Counted from the stretch's first letter, positions 50,132 through 59,011 are shown. The stretch is 64,000 bases of DNA from M3007 sp965249785 (GCA_965249785.1 CBDFMU010000017.1:62001-126000), one strand, 5' to 3'. The notes: generated by a model from the letters alone, not told the origin. Made by a program: numbers and translations.

Positions 50132-51244
50132 TTAGAGCCTTAAAGTTAAGGCTATATCCTGTAAGTACCAATCAATTACCCTCGGAACAGCGATATTTTT
50201 TTTCAATTCTGCCTTCGAAATTCGCAGCCAATCCGGGAAAGGCGAAGCCTCAAAAAAAGCTGGTAAAGTATCATCTGGCAAGTTCATTTCACAAAAAACT
50301 GCCGTCACTTGCCGATGTGTTAAAGTCTGACGGAAAGGCTTGGAAATGGTCACATCTAAGTCAGCAGGAATCTTTTCACCAAACCAATGGCGAAGTAGCA
50401 AAGGCGGCAATTCATTAAAATCATCTGGCAGCTTCGGCAGTTCCAGCAAAGGGAATTCATACAGATTTTGCCAAATATCCTGCGCTATTCGCTGTTGGAT
50501 AAACGTGTCGCCGCGATAGCGAAACACCGCATAAACGAAAAAGCGGTCTTTCCGAGCCTTGGCTTTCGATTTGCGCGGCAGTTCTGCCACTTTATTTAAA
50601 CGATAAGCTGTGCAATCCGCCTGCAAAGGACAGACCGGACAGCGTGGCTGCGCCGGAGTACAAACGGTCGCCCCAAAATCCATCATCGCCTGATTGAAAG
50701 CAGCTGGCCGGGCAGTATCCAGCAACGCATTGGCTAGTGCCGAGAATTCACGCTTCGCCGCTGGCGCATCCGTCGGTGTCTCTATGCCGAAATAGCGGGC
50801 CAGCACCCGATACACGTTGCCATCCAGCACGGCGTGAGGCAGATCATAGGCAAAAGAAGCAATCGCCGCCGCCGTGTATTCGCCCACGCCTTTGAGCGTC
50901 AGCAAACCCAGATAAGAGTCTGGAAATTGGCCCTCCAACTCATTCGCCACGTGTTTGGCCGTAGCATGCAAGTTGCGGGCGCGCGAGTAGTAGCCGAGGC
51001 CTTCCCAAAGCTTCATCACGGCATCCTCCGGCGCATCGGCCAGGTGGTGCACCGTGGGATAATTCTCTACAAAACGAAGGTAATAGGGCCAGCCTTGCTC
51101 CACGCGGGTCTGTTGCAGAATCACTTCCGACAGCCAAATGCGATAAGGATCACGCTCTCCTTTCCAGGGCATCGGCCGATCCTGGGTAGCGGCCCATTGC
51201 AGTAACTGGGGCGTAAAATGAGCGAAAGCGGGATGGTTATTCAT
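50132..51244 (-). CDS. mutY: A/G-specific adenine glycosylase
   Basis: The 370-residue protein has the helix-hairpin-helix (LLTLKGVGEYTAAAIASFAY) and the catalytic aspartate in AVLDGNVYRVL. The [4Fe-4S] ligands are CTPAQPRCPVCPLQADC (C-x6-C-x2-C-x5-C), and a NUDIX-like C-terminal domain reads 8-oxoG. It removes adenine opposite 8-oxoguanine. ATG at 51244 is chosen over the GTG at 51274. Confidence 0.96.
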   Translation of the reverse strand: MNNHPAFAHFTPQLLQWAATQDRPMPWKGERDPYRIWLSEVILQQTRVEQGWPYYLRFVENYPTVHHLADAPEDAVMKLWEGLGYYSRARNLHATAKHVANELEGQFPDSYLGLLTLKGVGEYTAAAIASFAYDLPHAVLDGNVYRVLARYFGIETPTDAPAAKREFSALANALLDTARPAAFNQAMMDFGATVCTPAQPRCPVCPLQADCTAYRLNKVAELPRKSKAKARKDRFFVYAVFRYRGDTFIQQRIAQDIWQNLYEFPLLELPKLPDDFNELPPLLLRHWFGEKIPADLDVTISKPFRQTLTHRQVTAVFCEMNLPDDTLPAFFEASPFPDWLRISKAELKKNIAVPRVIDWYLQDIALTLRL

Positions 51245-51450
51245 TATAATCTGTTCATTGCCCCAAAATTCCACAAGAATCGAGGCAATGATTCCACAAA
51301 TTCAGGTGAGAACGGAATGATTTATGGCTGGCGCAACATTTTACTTGGTACGCCTGTAGACAAGTTCTTTTAACCAGTTTTTTGGCTTTTTGTCAAACAA
51401 TTTGTGTTATTGTTCCGTCATTTTAATTAGCCATCAAAGCATTTAAAACC

Positions 51451-51690
51451 ATGCCCAGAATTAAAACTATACTTGCTATTGCCGTGGGCGCCGCAGTGGG
51501 TGGCGCAATTGTGTCCTTGCTTGCACCGCAAACCGGCAACCAGACGCGCGCTATGCTGCGTGCTATGTTGATAAAGCGTTTTGATAATCTTTTGGCAAAG
51601 GCCGAACAAAAGCTGGAAGATGCTTATGAGCGGGCTGTTTCTGAACAGTATTCGCCAGAAGAGCCAACTACGGAACGCTCTTTTTTTTAA
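51451..51690 (+). CDS. Small YtxH-like protein
   Basis: The 79-residue protein has an N-terminal glycine-rich hydrophobic segment (ILAIAVGAAVGGAIVSLLAPQTGNQTRAM) similar to YtxH/general-stress proteins, then a basic amphipathic helix. The same N-terminal pattern recurs at 53494. It is probably a small membrane-associated stress protein. The next gene, an outer-membrane barrel protein, starts 24 bases downstream. Confidence 0.75.
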   Translation: MPRIKTILAIAVGAAVGGAIVSLLAPQTGNQTRAMLRAMLIKRFDNLLAKAEQKLEDAYERAVSEQYSPEEPTTERSFF

Positions 51691-51714
51691 CCAAACACTA
51701 ATCTACTTTGAAGT

Positions 51715-52395
51715 ATGAACACAAAAACCCTTTTCCTGTTCGCCGCATTTGTATGTGTGGCCTTTTTACCTGCTTCCTTTGCCCAAATCGGCATCAAAGC
51801 AGGGGTTAATCTTGCCAGTATTGCTCAAAATGAGACCGAAGGCAGCTACACTGATTACGCGAAGAAATCTATCGTGGGTTTTCAGGGTGGTTTGACTTTT
51901 GATCTGGGTCTTTCTGATATTTTTACTATTCAGCCAGAAGTATTGTATATCCAAAAAGGCGGTAAATCTACCTACAAATTGGATGATAACAATAAAGTGG
52001 AAAATCGCTACTATTTCAATTATGTAGAAGTTCCAGTATTAGCCAAACTTAAATTCTATGGCGATGGCGGCGGTTCCGGTTTTTACTTCGTGGGTGGTCC
52101 TTATGTAGGGCTTGCCTTAGGTGGAAAGGTAAAGAATACCACGACACTTGTGGGTGTAACAACTACCGGAGAAGATGATTTTACCTTCGATAATAGCACT
52201 TCTAACCAGCGCGCCAAACGCCTGGACTATGGTGTATCGTTTGGTGGAGGCATCAAGATCAATCGTTTGATTCTTGACTTACGCTATAATCTGGGTCTCA
52301 ATAACATAAATGATAATGATGCAGACAACCAGAACGACAGCAAACCTTTCCTGCGTCACCGGGGCATTGGTCTGACTGCTGGGGTTGAATTCTAA
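51715..52395 (+). CDS. PorT-like outer-membrane beta-barrel protein
   Basis: The 226-residue protein has a signal peptide (MNTKTLFLFAAFVCVAFLPASFAQ), then IGIKAGVNLASI, a series of amphipathic strands (TIQPEVLYIQKGGKST, YYFNYVEVPVLAKLKFYG, GGPYVGLALGG) and a final strand GIGLTAGVEF. It is a typical small Bacteroidota outer-membrane barrel. A clear terminator follows. Confidence 0.88.
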   Translation: MNTKTLFLFAAFVCVAFLPASFAQIGIKAGVNLASIAQNETEGSYTDYAKKSIVGFQGGLTFDLGLSDIFTIQPEVLYIQKGGKSTYKLDDNNKVENRYYFNYVEVPVLAKLKFYGDGGGSGFYFVGGPYVGLALGGKVKNTTTLVGVTTTGEDDFTFDNSTSNQRAKRLDYGVSFGGGIKINRLILDLRYNLGLNNINDNDADNQNDSKPFLRHRGIGLTAGVEF

Positions 52396-52446
52396 TCAAG
52401 GAGCAGTTTAGTGAAAGATTTCATAATTCGTTTCTGACAAACGAGC

Positions 52447-52485
52447 ACCTGCCGACCACTACTTGTGGCTCGGCAGGTTTTTTTA
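52447..52485 (+). terminator. Intrinsic terminator after the barrel gene
   Basis: ACCTGCCGA (52447-52455) pairs with TCGGCAGGT (52470-52478), inner CCAC/GTGG, followed by a T run. Confidence 0.85.
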
Positions 52486-52541
52486 TGGCATTTAATACCA
52501 GCAGGTTCGGCAGAAATGTATAACCTCTTACTGCTCTGTAA

Positions 52542-52808
52542 TAACTGATGTTACGCACTGCCCTGATGAGTTTACAGAGAAACCAGTTCCTTGGACCGTT
52601 GTTGTGCGTCCTCGCCAACAACAGCGGCAGATTGAGTAATCAATAAAAGACGGAGTCCTTTAATTGCTAAAAGACAATGGCTTATCACTTGGCACCCTGC
52701 CCTGCCGTGGTTGTTGGCGAGGACACACAACAACGGCCAGGAAAATCGAGCGGACGAAAACGCATACAAATCTCTACTTGACCTTTATATCGTGCGTAAC
52801 ATCAGTTA
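52542..52808. mobile_element. MITE-like 267-base inverted-repeat element
   Basis: The terminal 17 bases TAACTGATGTTACGCAC are perfectly inverted at 52792-52808. A second inverted pair of about 30 bases lies inside (52593-52622 with 52710-52738, GTTGTTGGCGAGGAC and partner). No open reading frame of interest. This is the layout of a non-autonomous transposable element. Confidence 0.7.
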
Positions 52809-52814
52809 CTAATA

Positions 52815-52860
52815 AACAGAAATTCCGAATGCTTCCATGGAGGCATTCGGAATTTCTGTT
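52815..52860 (-). terminator. 46-base palindrome after the response regulator gene
   Basis: Arms AACAGAAATTCCGAATGC and its complement with one mismatch pair around a CCATGG centre. It lies 24 bases past the response-regulator stop and 7 bases from the MITE-like element. Confidence 0.65.
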
Positions 52861-52883
52861 ATGGATAGATCAGTAAACTAAAC

Positions 52884-53270
52884 CTATGCAAGGGCTTTAA
52901 TCGCCTGCACATCCACTGGTTTCCCGATGAATTCATCGGCACCAGCCGCTATCGCTTCCTGCCGAATATCCATAGCACTGATCATTACCACACGGGCAGG
53001 TTTCCCGCCGAGTTTAAATTCAGCAATATGTTCCAGCCCATAGCCATCTGGCAGATTGTTATCCAACAGAATAACATCGGGTTGAAAAGTAGCAGCTATA
53101 GCGTAGCCGTCAGTTAGGTTGTGTGCACATTCCACTTTTTGAAAGTGTTTCAGCAACGCCCGACGTAATAATCTACAAACATCTATCTCGTCATCCACAA
53201 TCAAGAGTGTACGTTCATGGTCCATTGCAGGAATTGGTTGAAAATGATACTGGGCGACAAGCATATTCAT
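52884..53270 (-). CDS. Stand-alone response regulator receiver domain
   Basis: The 128-residue protein is a single receiver domain: LLIVDDEIDVCRLLRRAL (acid pocket), DVILLDNNLPDG (phospho-acceptor Asp), VVMISAMD (T/S switch) and EFIGKPVD (Lys). No output domain is attached, so it may pass phosphate to a partner. The start could also be the ATG at 53225, just before the receiver core. Confidence 0.9.
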   Translation of the reverse strand: MNMLVAQYHFQPIPAMDHERTLLIVDDEIDVCRLLRRALLKHFQKVECAHNLTDGYAIAATFQPDVILLDNNLPDGYGLEHIAEFKLGGKPARVVMISAMDIRQEAIAAGADEFIGKPVDVQAIKALA

Positions 53271-53493
53271 CTCGGCAGCTTTTTGTATGAGTTTATTAAT
53301 AACCTATTATTTATGTAAATCATCGTTCCACGCCTTAAAGACGGATAATGAGGCATTTCTTCCCCACGTTTACGCAAATCATGGACGTGAGGTACCTATA
53401 TACCGCCCAAGTTCGGGTGACGAAGCATTGGCACACATTTCTTAACTATTCAGGCCTTGAAACAATTATTAACTAACCGAAAATTCTTATACT

Positions 53494-53988
53494 ATGTCTA
53501 ACAAAAATCTGATCAGCGCCATATTGGGCGGCGCGGCTGTGGGTGCTGCTATTGGCTTGCTCATGGCACCACAATCTGGCAAAGAAACCCGCCAAAAAAT
53601 CCGTAAGGCTGGCAATATGTCTGCCGAACAAATGAATGAACTGATTGCACAGGGTAAGAATTCCTGGTATGAAGTGAAGGGTAAAGCCAAGGAAAGTGCC
53701 GGTGTAGCCGCCGATGAACTGGACGATTTCATCGGCCATATCCTGCAAAATGGTAAAAAATGGTGGAAATCAGCTAAAAATAAAGCCAGCGATGTTGCCG
53801 ATGAGGCACAAGACGCCGTAGATAAAGCAGGCGATAAGGTCAATAAAATGGCTGATCGTGGTGCTGATGCCGTAAAAAACGCAGCTGATCATGCCAGAAA
53901 CATTGGCAACCGCGCGGAGAACGCTGTCAATACAGGAGTGGATCAAGCCAAGCGGACGGCCAATGAGGTGAAAGATCGGGTATCGTAA
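53494..53988 (+). CDS. YtxH-domain protein
   Basis: The 164-residue protein has an N-terminal small membrane segment (LISAILGGAAVGAAIGLLMAPQSG) and a long Lys/Asp/Ala-rich helix (KSAKNKASDVADEAQDAVDK, VNKMADRGADAVKN) like LEA or YtxH proteins. It starts a three-gene run with a holin-like gene and an unknown, resembling E. coli yqjD-yqjE-yqjK. Its role is presumably membrane stress. Confidence 0.85.
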   Translation: MSNKNLISAILGGAAVGAAIGLLMAPQSGKETRQKIRKAGNMSAEQMNELIAQGKNSWYEVKGKAKESAGVAADELDDFIGHILQNGKKWWKSAKNKASDVADEAQDAVDKAGDKVNKMADRGADAVKNAADHARNIGNRAENAVNTGVDQAKRTANEVKDRVS

Positions 53989-54155
53989 AATTTCCTGCTG
54001 CTGATTGAATCAGGCATACTTTTTCTCTTAAGATGCTCTGACGATCAAGAGTTGCAGTTTTTCACTTACCATTCGGGAGGTGCAGGTAACAGCAAAGTGA
54101 GTTGAAAAGATTTACTTGCTCTCTCTGCGCCTCCCGACCTTTTTCTAATCAGATT

Positions 54156-54536
54156 ATGGAAATTATCAACGACGAATCGCGTTCCCGATTAGGGGAACTT
54201 TCTGCACACCTTATTGAATACCTCGACACGCGTTGGGACCTTTTTTTGTTACAGTTGACTGAAAAAGGAATGAATGCATTATCGAGCATCATATCTGGCT
54301 TATTAGCGGTACTCTTTGGCACTATTATCCTCATTTTTGCCAGTATTGGAATAGCTATTACTATTGGCCAGGCACTGAATAATATGGCAGCTGGCTATTT
54401 CATTGTGGCAGGCATATTTGTCGTACTGCTTATATTGGGTATTTTCTTTGCCCACGCCTATGTGCGCAATATAGTCAGCACCTCTATTCTTGAATCCATT
54501 AAAGACAAGGACGATGACCTCCCTTCCAAAATATAG
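54156..54536 (+). CDS. Phage-holin-like membrane protein (DUF1469/YqjE-like)
   Basis: The 126-residue protein has a soluble N-terminal helix (LSAHLIEYLDTRWDLFLLQL) and two membrane helices (SIISGLLAVLFGTIILIFAS and AAGYFIVAGIFVVLLILGIF). This is the Holin-X/DUF1469 pattern. ATG at 54156 is chosen over the frame start at 54102. It is not linked to any phage gene here. Confidence 0.82.
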   Translation: MEIINDESRSRLGELSAHLIEYLDTRWDLFLLQLTEKGMNALSSIISGLLAVLFGTIILIFASIGIAITIGQALNNMAAGYFIVAGIFVVLLILGIFFAHAYVRNIVSTSILESIKDKDDDLPSKI

Positions 54537-54936
54537 TGCCGAACGCGCCCGTTTGCAGGCCCATCTTGAAGAGCAAAAGCACCTAATTAATGATGATATG
54601 TCTGACATAAAGTCGTCTTTGAAGCCACTTACCCTGGCTAAGAAAGTAATCAGTGATGCAGCAGATAGCTTCCGTGATAACAGCTTCGCTACGCAAACTG
54701 CACGCTTGGCTCTCACTGTTTTACCGCGTCGGCTTCGCCACCCATTATTGGGTATCGCTGCGCAAATTGCGGTGCCGCTAGTGCTCCGTAACTTGCCAAA
54801 GATATTAAATATGATCCACGGAAAAGACCAGAGCGATGCCGGAGTAGCAACGACCAAAGCCGAGTTAATTGGTAGTTTGCACAAAACAGTATCTAAACTA
54901 CGGGAACGCCTGCATAATATACAGGCTTCTTATTAG
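54514..54936 (+). CDS. Hypothetical protein in the YqjK slot
   Basis: The 140-residue protein overlaps the holin-like gene by 23 bases, so it is translationally linked. It has a basic helical N-terminal half, a central hydrophobic segment (LLGIAAQIAVPLVLRNLPKIL) and a C-terminal helix. No family is recognised by eye, but the gene order matches yqjD-yqjE-yqjK. Confidence 0.7.
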   Translation: MTSLPKYSAERARLQAHLEEQKHLINDDMSDIKSSLKPLTLAKKVISDAADSFRDNSFATQTARLALTVLPRRLRHPLLGIAAQIAVPLVLRNLPKILNMIHGKDQSDAGVATTKAELIGSLHKTVSKLRERLHNIQASY

Positions 54937-55175
54937 TAGCCTATATAGCATAATCAAGTGTGCGGATGCAGTTGCCTTTATAACCTTGGCACTGTGTCCG
55001 CACATTTTTGTTTTATAGTAGAGTTATTAGCTCTTCATAGTTTCGTTCTATATGGAATCAACATTTTAAATTCCTGTGAATGAAAAAGTTTCGTATTAAT
55101 AGTAAAAATTATGCGAAATTTTTTTGTATATGCGCCCCAATATTAAAGTATTCCCCAGTCATTATTCACTTTTCC

Positions 55176-55385
55176 AAAGTAACTATTAGCCTGATTTTTC
55201 TATTCCCGAAGGGAATATATGTTTATAGATCGAAGTACAAATTAGCCAGAATCCCGAAGGGATTCTATGTAAAATCTACGCAGTGTTTTCACATGAAATC
55301 CAGTCGGGATTTTGAAACATGGTTTTTTAATGGCTATAAACATAGATTCCCTTCGGGAATTTTACGCAGGCTAAATAGTTACTTT
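55176..55385. mobile_element. 210-base imperfect inverted-repeat element with CCCGAAGGGA motifs
   Basis: The left arm (55176-55228) and right arm (55334-55385) are reverse complements over about 50 bases, 25 of 26 at the inner ends. Each arm carries TTCCCGAAGGGAA. The loop holds a further AATCCCGAAGGGATT palindrome and a related GTCGGGATT. No coding capacity. It could be a MITE or a structured RNA. Confidence 0.65.
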
Positions 55386-55479
55386 CCGAAACCTGAAAAG
55401 CGACCATTTACGAAGCTTTTTCGCATAATCACTAGTATGTATTTTCTATGAGTACGATAAAAACACCCGAAGGGTTAGC

Positions 55480-55528
55480 TCTAAAAACAAAAAAAGCGGT
55501 TCTTCCCACATACTGGAAAGAACTGCTT
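55480..55528 (-). terminator. Terminator after odhA
   Basis: On the minus strand AAGCAGTTCTT pairs with AAGAACCGCTT (one mismatch) around a 13-base loop, followed by TTTTTTTGTTTTTAG. Confidence 0.8.
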
Positions 55529-55545
55529 TATAAAGATTAGAAAGA

Positions 55546-58314
55546 CTACTTGCCAAAAGCCCGATCCACAATTTCTACCTGTTCCTGCTCGTGTTTTTTC
55601 AAAAAGCCAGTCGCGGGAGAAGCCGCCGCCGAGCGACTCACTAATTTCCAGCCATATTCATGGTGGTTAGTCGCCAAATAACTCCATGCACCCATATTAG
55701 CCGGTTCTTCCTGCACCCAAAATAGTTCGGGCTGCCCATAGCGTTTCAGCAGGGCTTCAAATTGTATTTTTGGAAATGGATACACTTGTTCCAGCCGCAC
55801 GATGGCCACGTCGCTACGCTTGTCATCCTGCTGGCGTTTGAGCAAATCGTAATAGACTTTACCAGTACATACCAACAAGCGTTTCACTTGACTCGGATCG
55901 GCCTGGCGGTCATCCAGAATTTCCTGGAAACGATTGCCAGTTTCGAGTTCGCTAATGTCACCGAGGTTGTACGGCGCGCGCAAAGCCGATTTGGGCGACA
56001 TGACCACTAATGGCTTGCGGAACGGTCGCGCCAACTGGCGGCGCAGCAAGTGGAAAAAGTTGGAGGCAGAAGTGACATTGGCCACCGTCACGTTATTTTG
56101 GGCGCATCCTTGCAGGAATCGCTCGAAACGCGCCGACGAGTGTTCTGGCCCTTGTCCTTCGTACCCATGCGGCAGCAACATCACCAGCCCGCTCATGCGT
56201 TGCCATTTGCTTTCGCCGGCAAAAATAAACTGGTCAATAATGGTGCTCGCGCCATTCACGAAATCGCCAAACTGCGCTTCCCACAGCACCAGCGCGTCGG
56301 GAGTAGCCAATGAATAACCGTATTCAAAACCCAGCACTGCGTATTCGCTGAGCAATGAATTGAAAATGCGGAACTTACCTTGCTGATCGCTCAGACCATC
56401 CAGACGATTGACTTCCTGATAGTTCTCAGCATCAATTATGCAGGCATGGCGATGACTAAAAGTGCCACGCTTTACATCCTGACCGCTCATACGCACGTCG
56501 TGGCCTTGTAGCAACAAACTTCCGTACGCCAGCAATTCACCGAGTTGCCAGTCTATTTTGCCCGTTGCAACGAGTTGTCTTTTGACTTCCGTTAATTTGG
56601 CAATTTGCGGCAACGGTTTGAATCCTTCCGGGAAAGACAGCAAGTGGTTGAGCAAGCGATCAATCATATCCCTCGGTACCCCCGTCTCCGGGCTGTCCTG
56701 AAAGTCGCCATCGTCCACCGTTTTTTTCAAAGCCTTCCAGGCCAATTCAGGCTCCTGATAGGTGTAAGGCAGCGGGTGTTGGCGCACTTCATCCAACCGG
56801 GCCTGCAGATCAGCTTTGAAACTACTCTCCATATTGAGCGCCAGTTTTTCATCCAAATCGCCGCGCGCCACCAGTTTATCAAAGTAAATTTTGCGTAGAT
56901 CGGCGTGGACTTCGATGAGTTTCCACATCGCAGGCTGCGTGAAACGTGGTTCGTCGCTTTCATTATGGCCATTGCGACGGTAGCACACCAGATCAATAAA
57001 TACGTCGGTATTGAATATTTGTCGAAATTCAGTGGCCAGTTCGACCGCGTACACCACCGCCTCCGGGTCGTCGCCATTCACGTGAAACACGGGTGCCTGC
57101 ACTACTTCCGCGATGCTGGTGCAATAAGTGCTGGAGCGCGCGTCCTGCCAGTCGGTGGTAAAACCAATCTGATTATTGATGACCAAATGTACCGTACCGC
57201 CAGTACTGAACCCTTTCAAATCCATCATCTGGGTCACTTCATACACGATGCCCTGACCCGCCACTGCTGCGTCGCCATGAATCAGGATGGGCAGGATACG
57301 GTCGTACATACTGCCATACATGATGTCCAGTTTGGCCCGGCAAAAACCTTCCACCACGGGATTGACCGCTTCCAGGTGACTAGGATTGGGCAACAGCTTA
57401 ACGTAGACCGACCTGCCATTGGCCGTTTGCGTCTGGGAGGAGTAGCCCTGGTGGTATTTCACATCGCCGGAACCATAGGTCTGATCCGGGATAGTTTTAG
57501 ATTCAAAAGCGCTGAAAATCTGCTCGTAGGTCTTGCCGACAATATTACACAACACATTCAGGCGGCCCCGATGGGCCATGCCGATTACCACTTCTTCCAC
57601 CGGCACTTCTCCTTCAGCGGCCTTATTAATGATCGCATCCAGCGCAGCAATGGTTGCTTCTCCGCCTTCCAGACCAAAGCGTTTTTGACCCACAAATTTG
57701 GTCGCCAAAAACTGCTCGAAACCCACCGCGCCATTTATTTTTTCAAAAATACGTTGCTTTTTTTCCACCGAAAAGCCAAAATCCGGGGCCAGATTCCGGT
57801 GCTCGATGCGTTCGCGCAGCCACTGCCGCTCTCCTTTATCGAACACGTGGGTACTTTCAAAACCAATATTGCCGCAATAAATCGCCTGCAGTCGGGCGAT
57901 GATGTCGCGCAATGTGGCATTGGGCATATTAAGTTCGAAGCCAGCGGCAAAATGCAAATCCAGGTCAGCCTCCGTCAGGCCATAATCGGCCAGCGAAAGC
58001 CGGGGCTTGCGGTCTTTGCGCGGCTTGAGCGGATTCGTGGTGGAAAGGGTATGTCCCCGGTCGCGATACCCATGAATCAGGCCGATGACGGCAAATTCTT
58101 TTTGCAACTGCGGGGACCCATCGGCGGGAGCGACTACGGGGGGCGACCCCGCTTTGGCATGCCCATTGCCGTTGGCAGAATTGGTGGCAAAATCAAATCC
58201 ACGAAAGAAAGCGGCCCAATCGCTCTCTACTGACTGCGGATTGTCGAGCCAGGATTTGTACATGGAATCAATATACTGTGGGTGGGCGTTGAAAACGGGC
58301 GAATCGTCTTTCAT
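55546..58314 (-). CDS. odhA: 2-oxoglutarate dehydrogenase E1 component
   Basis: The 922-residue thiamine-dependent enzyme begins with the E1 N-terminal region (YIDSMYKSWLDNPQSVESDW) and has IGMAHRGRLNVL, the diphosphate region HGDAAVAGQGIVYEV, and NNQIGFTT. Its C-terminal half has EAQFGDFVNGAS, MLLPHGYEGQGPEHSSAR and VWVQEEPANMGAW-like FWVQEEPANMGAW. It decarboxylates 2-oxoglutarate in the TCA cycle. The E2 (odhB) gene is not adjacent, unlike in many genomes. Confidence 0.97.
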   Translation of the reverse strand: MKDDSPVFNAHPQYIDSMYKSWLDNPQSVESDWAAFFRGFDFATNSANGNGHAKAGSPPVVAPADGSPQLQKEFAVIGLIHGYRDRGHTLSTTNPLKPRKDRKPRLSLADYGLTEADLDLHFAAGFELNMPNATLRDIIARLQAIYCGNIGFESTHVFDKGERQWLRERIEHRNLAPDFGFSVEKKQRIFEKINGAVGFEQFLATKFVGQKRFGLEGGEATIAALDAIINKAAEGEVPVEEVVIGMAHRGRLNVLCNIVGKTYEQIFSAFESKTIPDQTYGSGDVKYHQGYSSQTQTANGRSVYVKLLPNPSHLEAVNPVVEGFCRAKLDIMYGSMYDRILPILIHGDAAVAGQGIVYEVTQMMDLKGFSTGGTVHLVINNQIGFTTDWQDARSSTYCTSIAEVVQAPVFHVNGDDPEAVVYAVELATEFRQIFNTDVFIDLVCYRRNGHNESDEPRFTQPAMWKLIEVHADLRKIYFDKLVARGDLDEKLALNMESSFKADLQARLDEVRQHPLPYTYQEPELAWKALKKTVDDGDFQDSPETGVPRDMIDRLLNHLLSFPEGFKPLPQIAKLTEVKRQLVATGKIDWQLGELLAYGSLLLQGHDVRMSGQDVKRGTFSHRHACIIDAENYQEVNRLDGLSDQQGKFRIFNSLLSEYAVLGFEYGYSLATPDALVLWEAQFGDFVNGASTIIDQFIFAGESKWQRMSGLVMLLPHGYEGQGPEHSSARFERFLQGCAQNNVTVANVTSASNFFHLLRRQLARPFRKPLVVMSPKSALRAPYNLGDISELETGNRFQEILDDRQADPSQVKRLLVCTGKVYYDLLKRQQDDKRSDVAIVRLEQVYPFPKIQFEALLKRYGQPELFWVQEEPANMGAWSYLATNHHEYGWKLVSRSAAASPATGFLKKHEQEQVEIVDRAFGK

Positions 58315-58408
58315 TGTGCTATACTCTTCGGACTATATGATTCAAAATCAATGATTTAGACTAAACATCAATGCTAGCGGTTCCGTTTATTAAATGGAAG
58401 AAATTTAA

Positions 58409-58442
58409 CAAATCTACCGCCTACACTGAAAGTGGGTTGCAA
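58409..58442 (-). promoter_or_regulatory. Promoter of odhA
   Basis: On the minus strand TTG (58442-58440), 23 bases, then TAGATTTG (58416-58409). The leader to the ATG is about 90 bases. Confidence 0.6.
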
Positions 58443-58533
58443 AAATAAGACCACCACTCTCGCAAGCCATATATTTTTTAAATAATCTTGAATAAAAATT
58501 TCTACTTCCTTTTTCTTTTTCTGACCAAACCGC

Positions 58534-58541
58534 TACCTTTG
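58534..58541 (+). promoter_or_regulatory. Bacteroidota -7 promoter word before rpsT
   Basis: TACCTTTG 58 bases before the rpsT ATG. Confidence 0.6.
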
Positions 58542-58599
58542 CCCGCCCAAAAGGAGAACCACTTCTTTTTCAACCTCTGTACATTCTACTTCACACAAT

Positions 58600-58872
58600 A
58601 TGGCTCACCATCGTTCTGCCCTCAAGCGCATCCGTCAAACTGAAAAACGCCGTCTGCAAAACCGTTATTATAAGAAAACGGCGCGTACTGCGATCAAAAA
58701 CCTGCGCGATTTGAAAGACAAAGCGGACGCAGAAAAATTCCTGCCGAAAGTGGTCAGCATGATTGACCGTTTAGCTAAGCGCGGCACTATTCACCGTAAT
58801 AAAGCTGCCAACCTGAAAAGCGGTCTGATGCGCCACGTGAACCACCTTGCCGCCGCGGTAGCCGCCGCATAA
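58600..58872 (+). CDS. rpsT: 30S ribosomal protein S20
   Basis: The 90-residue basic protein begins MAHHRSALKRIRQTEKRR and continues with RTAIKNLRDL and GTIHRNKAANLKSGLMRHVN, the S20 pattern. It binds 16S rRNA early in assembly. Monocistronic, with its own promoter word and terminator. Confidence 0.97.
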   Translation: MAHHRSALKRIRQTEKRRLQNRYYKKTARTAIKNLRDLKDKADAEKFLPKVVSMIDRLAKRGTIHRNKAANLKSGLMRHVNHLAAAVAAA

Positions 58873-58878
58873 GGCAGT

Positions 58879-58960
58879 CGTTTGCGAAACTTTTTTTGAG
58901 TTTCTTAAACGTTTTAATAACTTAACAAACGTTTACGAAACTTTGGAAGTTTCGCAAACG
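58879..58960. repeat. CGTTTGCGAAAC word array
   Basis: CGTTTGCGAAAC (58879-58890) is mirrored by GTTTCGCAAACG (58949-58960), with inner AAACGTTT words. Another short word repeat used as a hairpin. Confidence 0.75.
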
Positions 58961-58975
58961 TAGAAAAGCGTTCCG

Positions 58976-59011
58976 AAAAGTGTATCCCGTCCACACGCGA
59001 TACACTTTTTG
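58976..59011 (+). terminator. Intrinsic terminator after rpsT
   Basis: AAAAGTGTATC pairs with GATACACTTTT around a short loop, followed by T and GCTTTT. Confidence 0.82.

Larger units (their letters stand above)
54937..55545. other. Non-coding region with a palindromic element
   Basis: It contains the inverted-repeat element at 55176-55385 and the odhA terminator at 55480-55528. An open frame at 55080-55451 runs through the repeat and has no recognisable protein pattern, so it is not called. Confidence 0.6.

Noticed and set aside
52593..52738. Integron attC-like site from the GTTGTTGG and CCAACAAC pairing
   Set aside because: The GTTRRRY/RYYYAAC core pattern and the usual bulged bases are not present; a MITE-like element fits better.
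53494..54936. Prophage remnant suggested by the holin-like gene
   Set aside because: No phage structural, integrase or lysis genes are nearby; the holin-like family is common in non-phage yqjE contexts.
55080..55451. Open frame of 123 codons on the plus strand
   Set aside because: It runs through the palindromic CCCGAAGGGA element and has no domain pattern, promoter word or sensible composition.
56905..58233. 442-codon open frame opposite odhA
   Set aside because: It is antisense to a fully conserved dehydrogenase and shows no protein family pattern.
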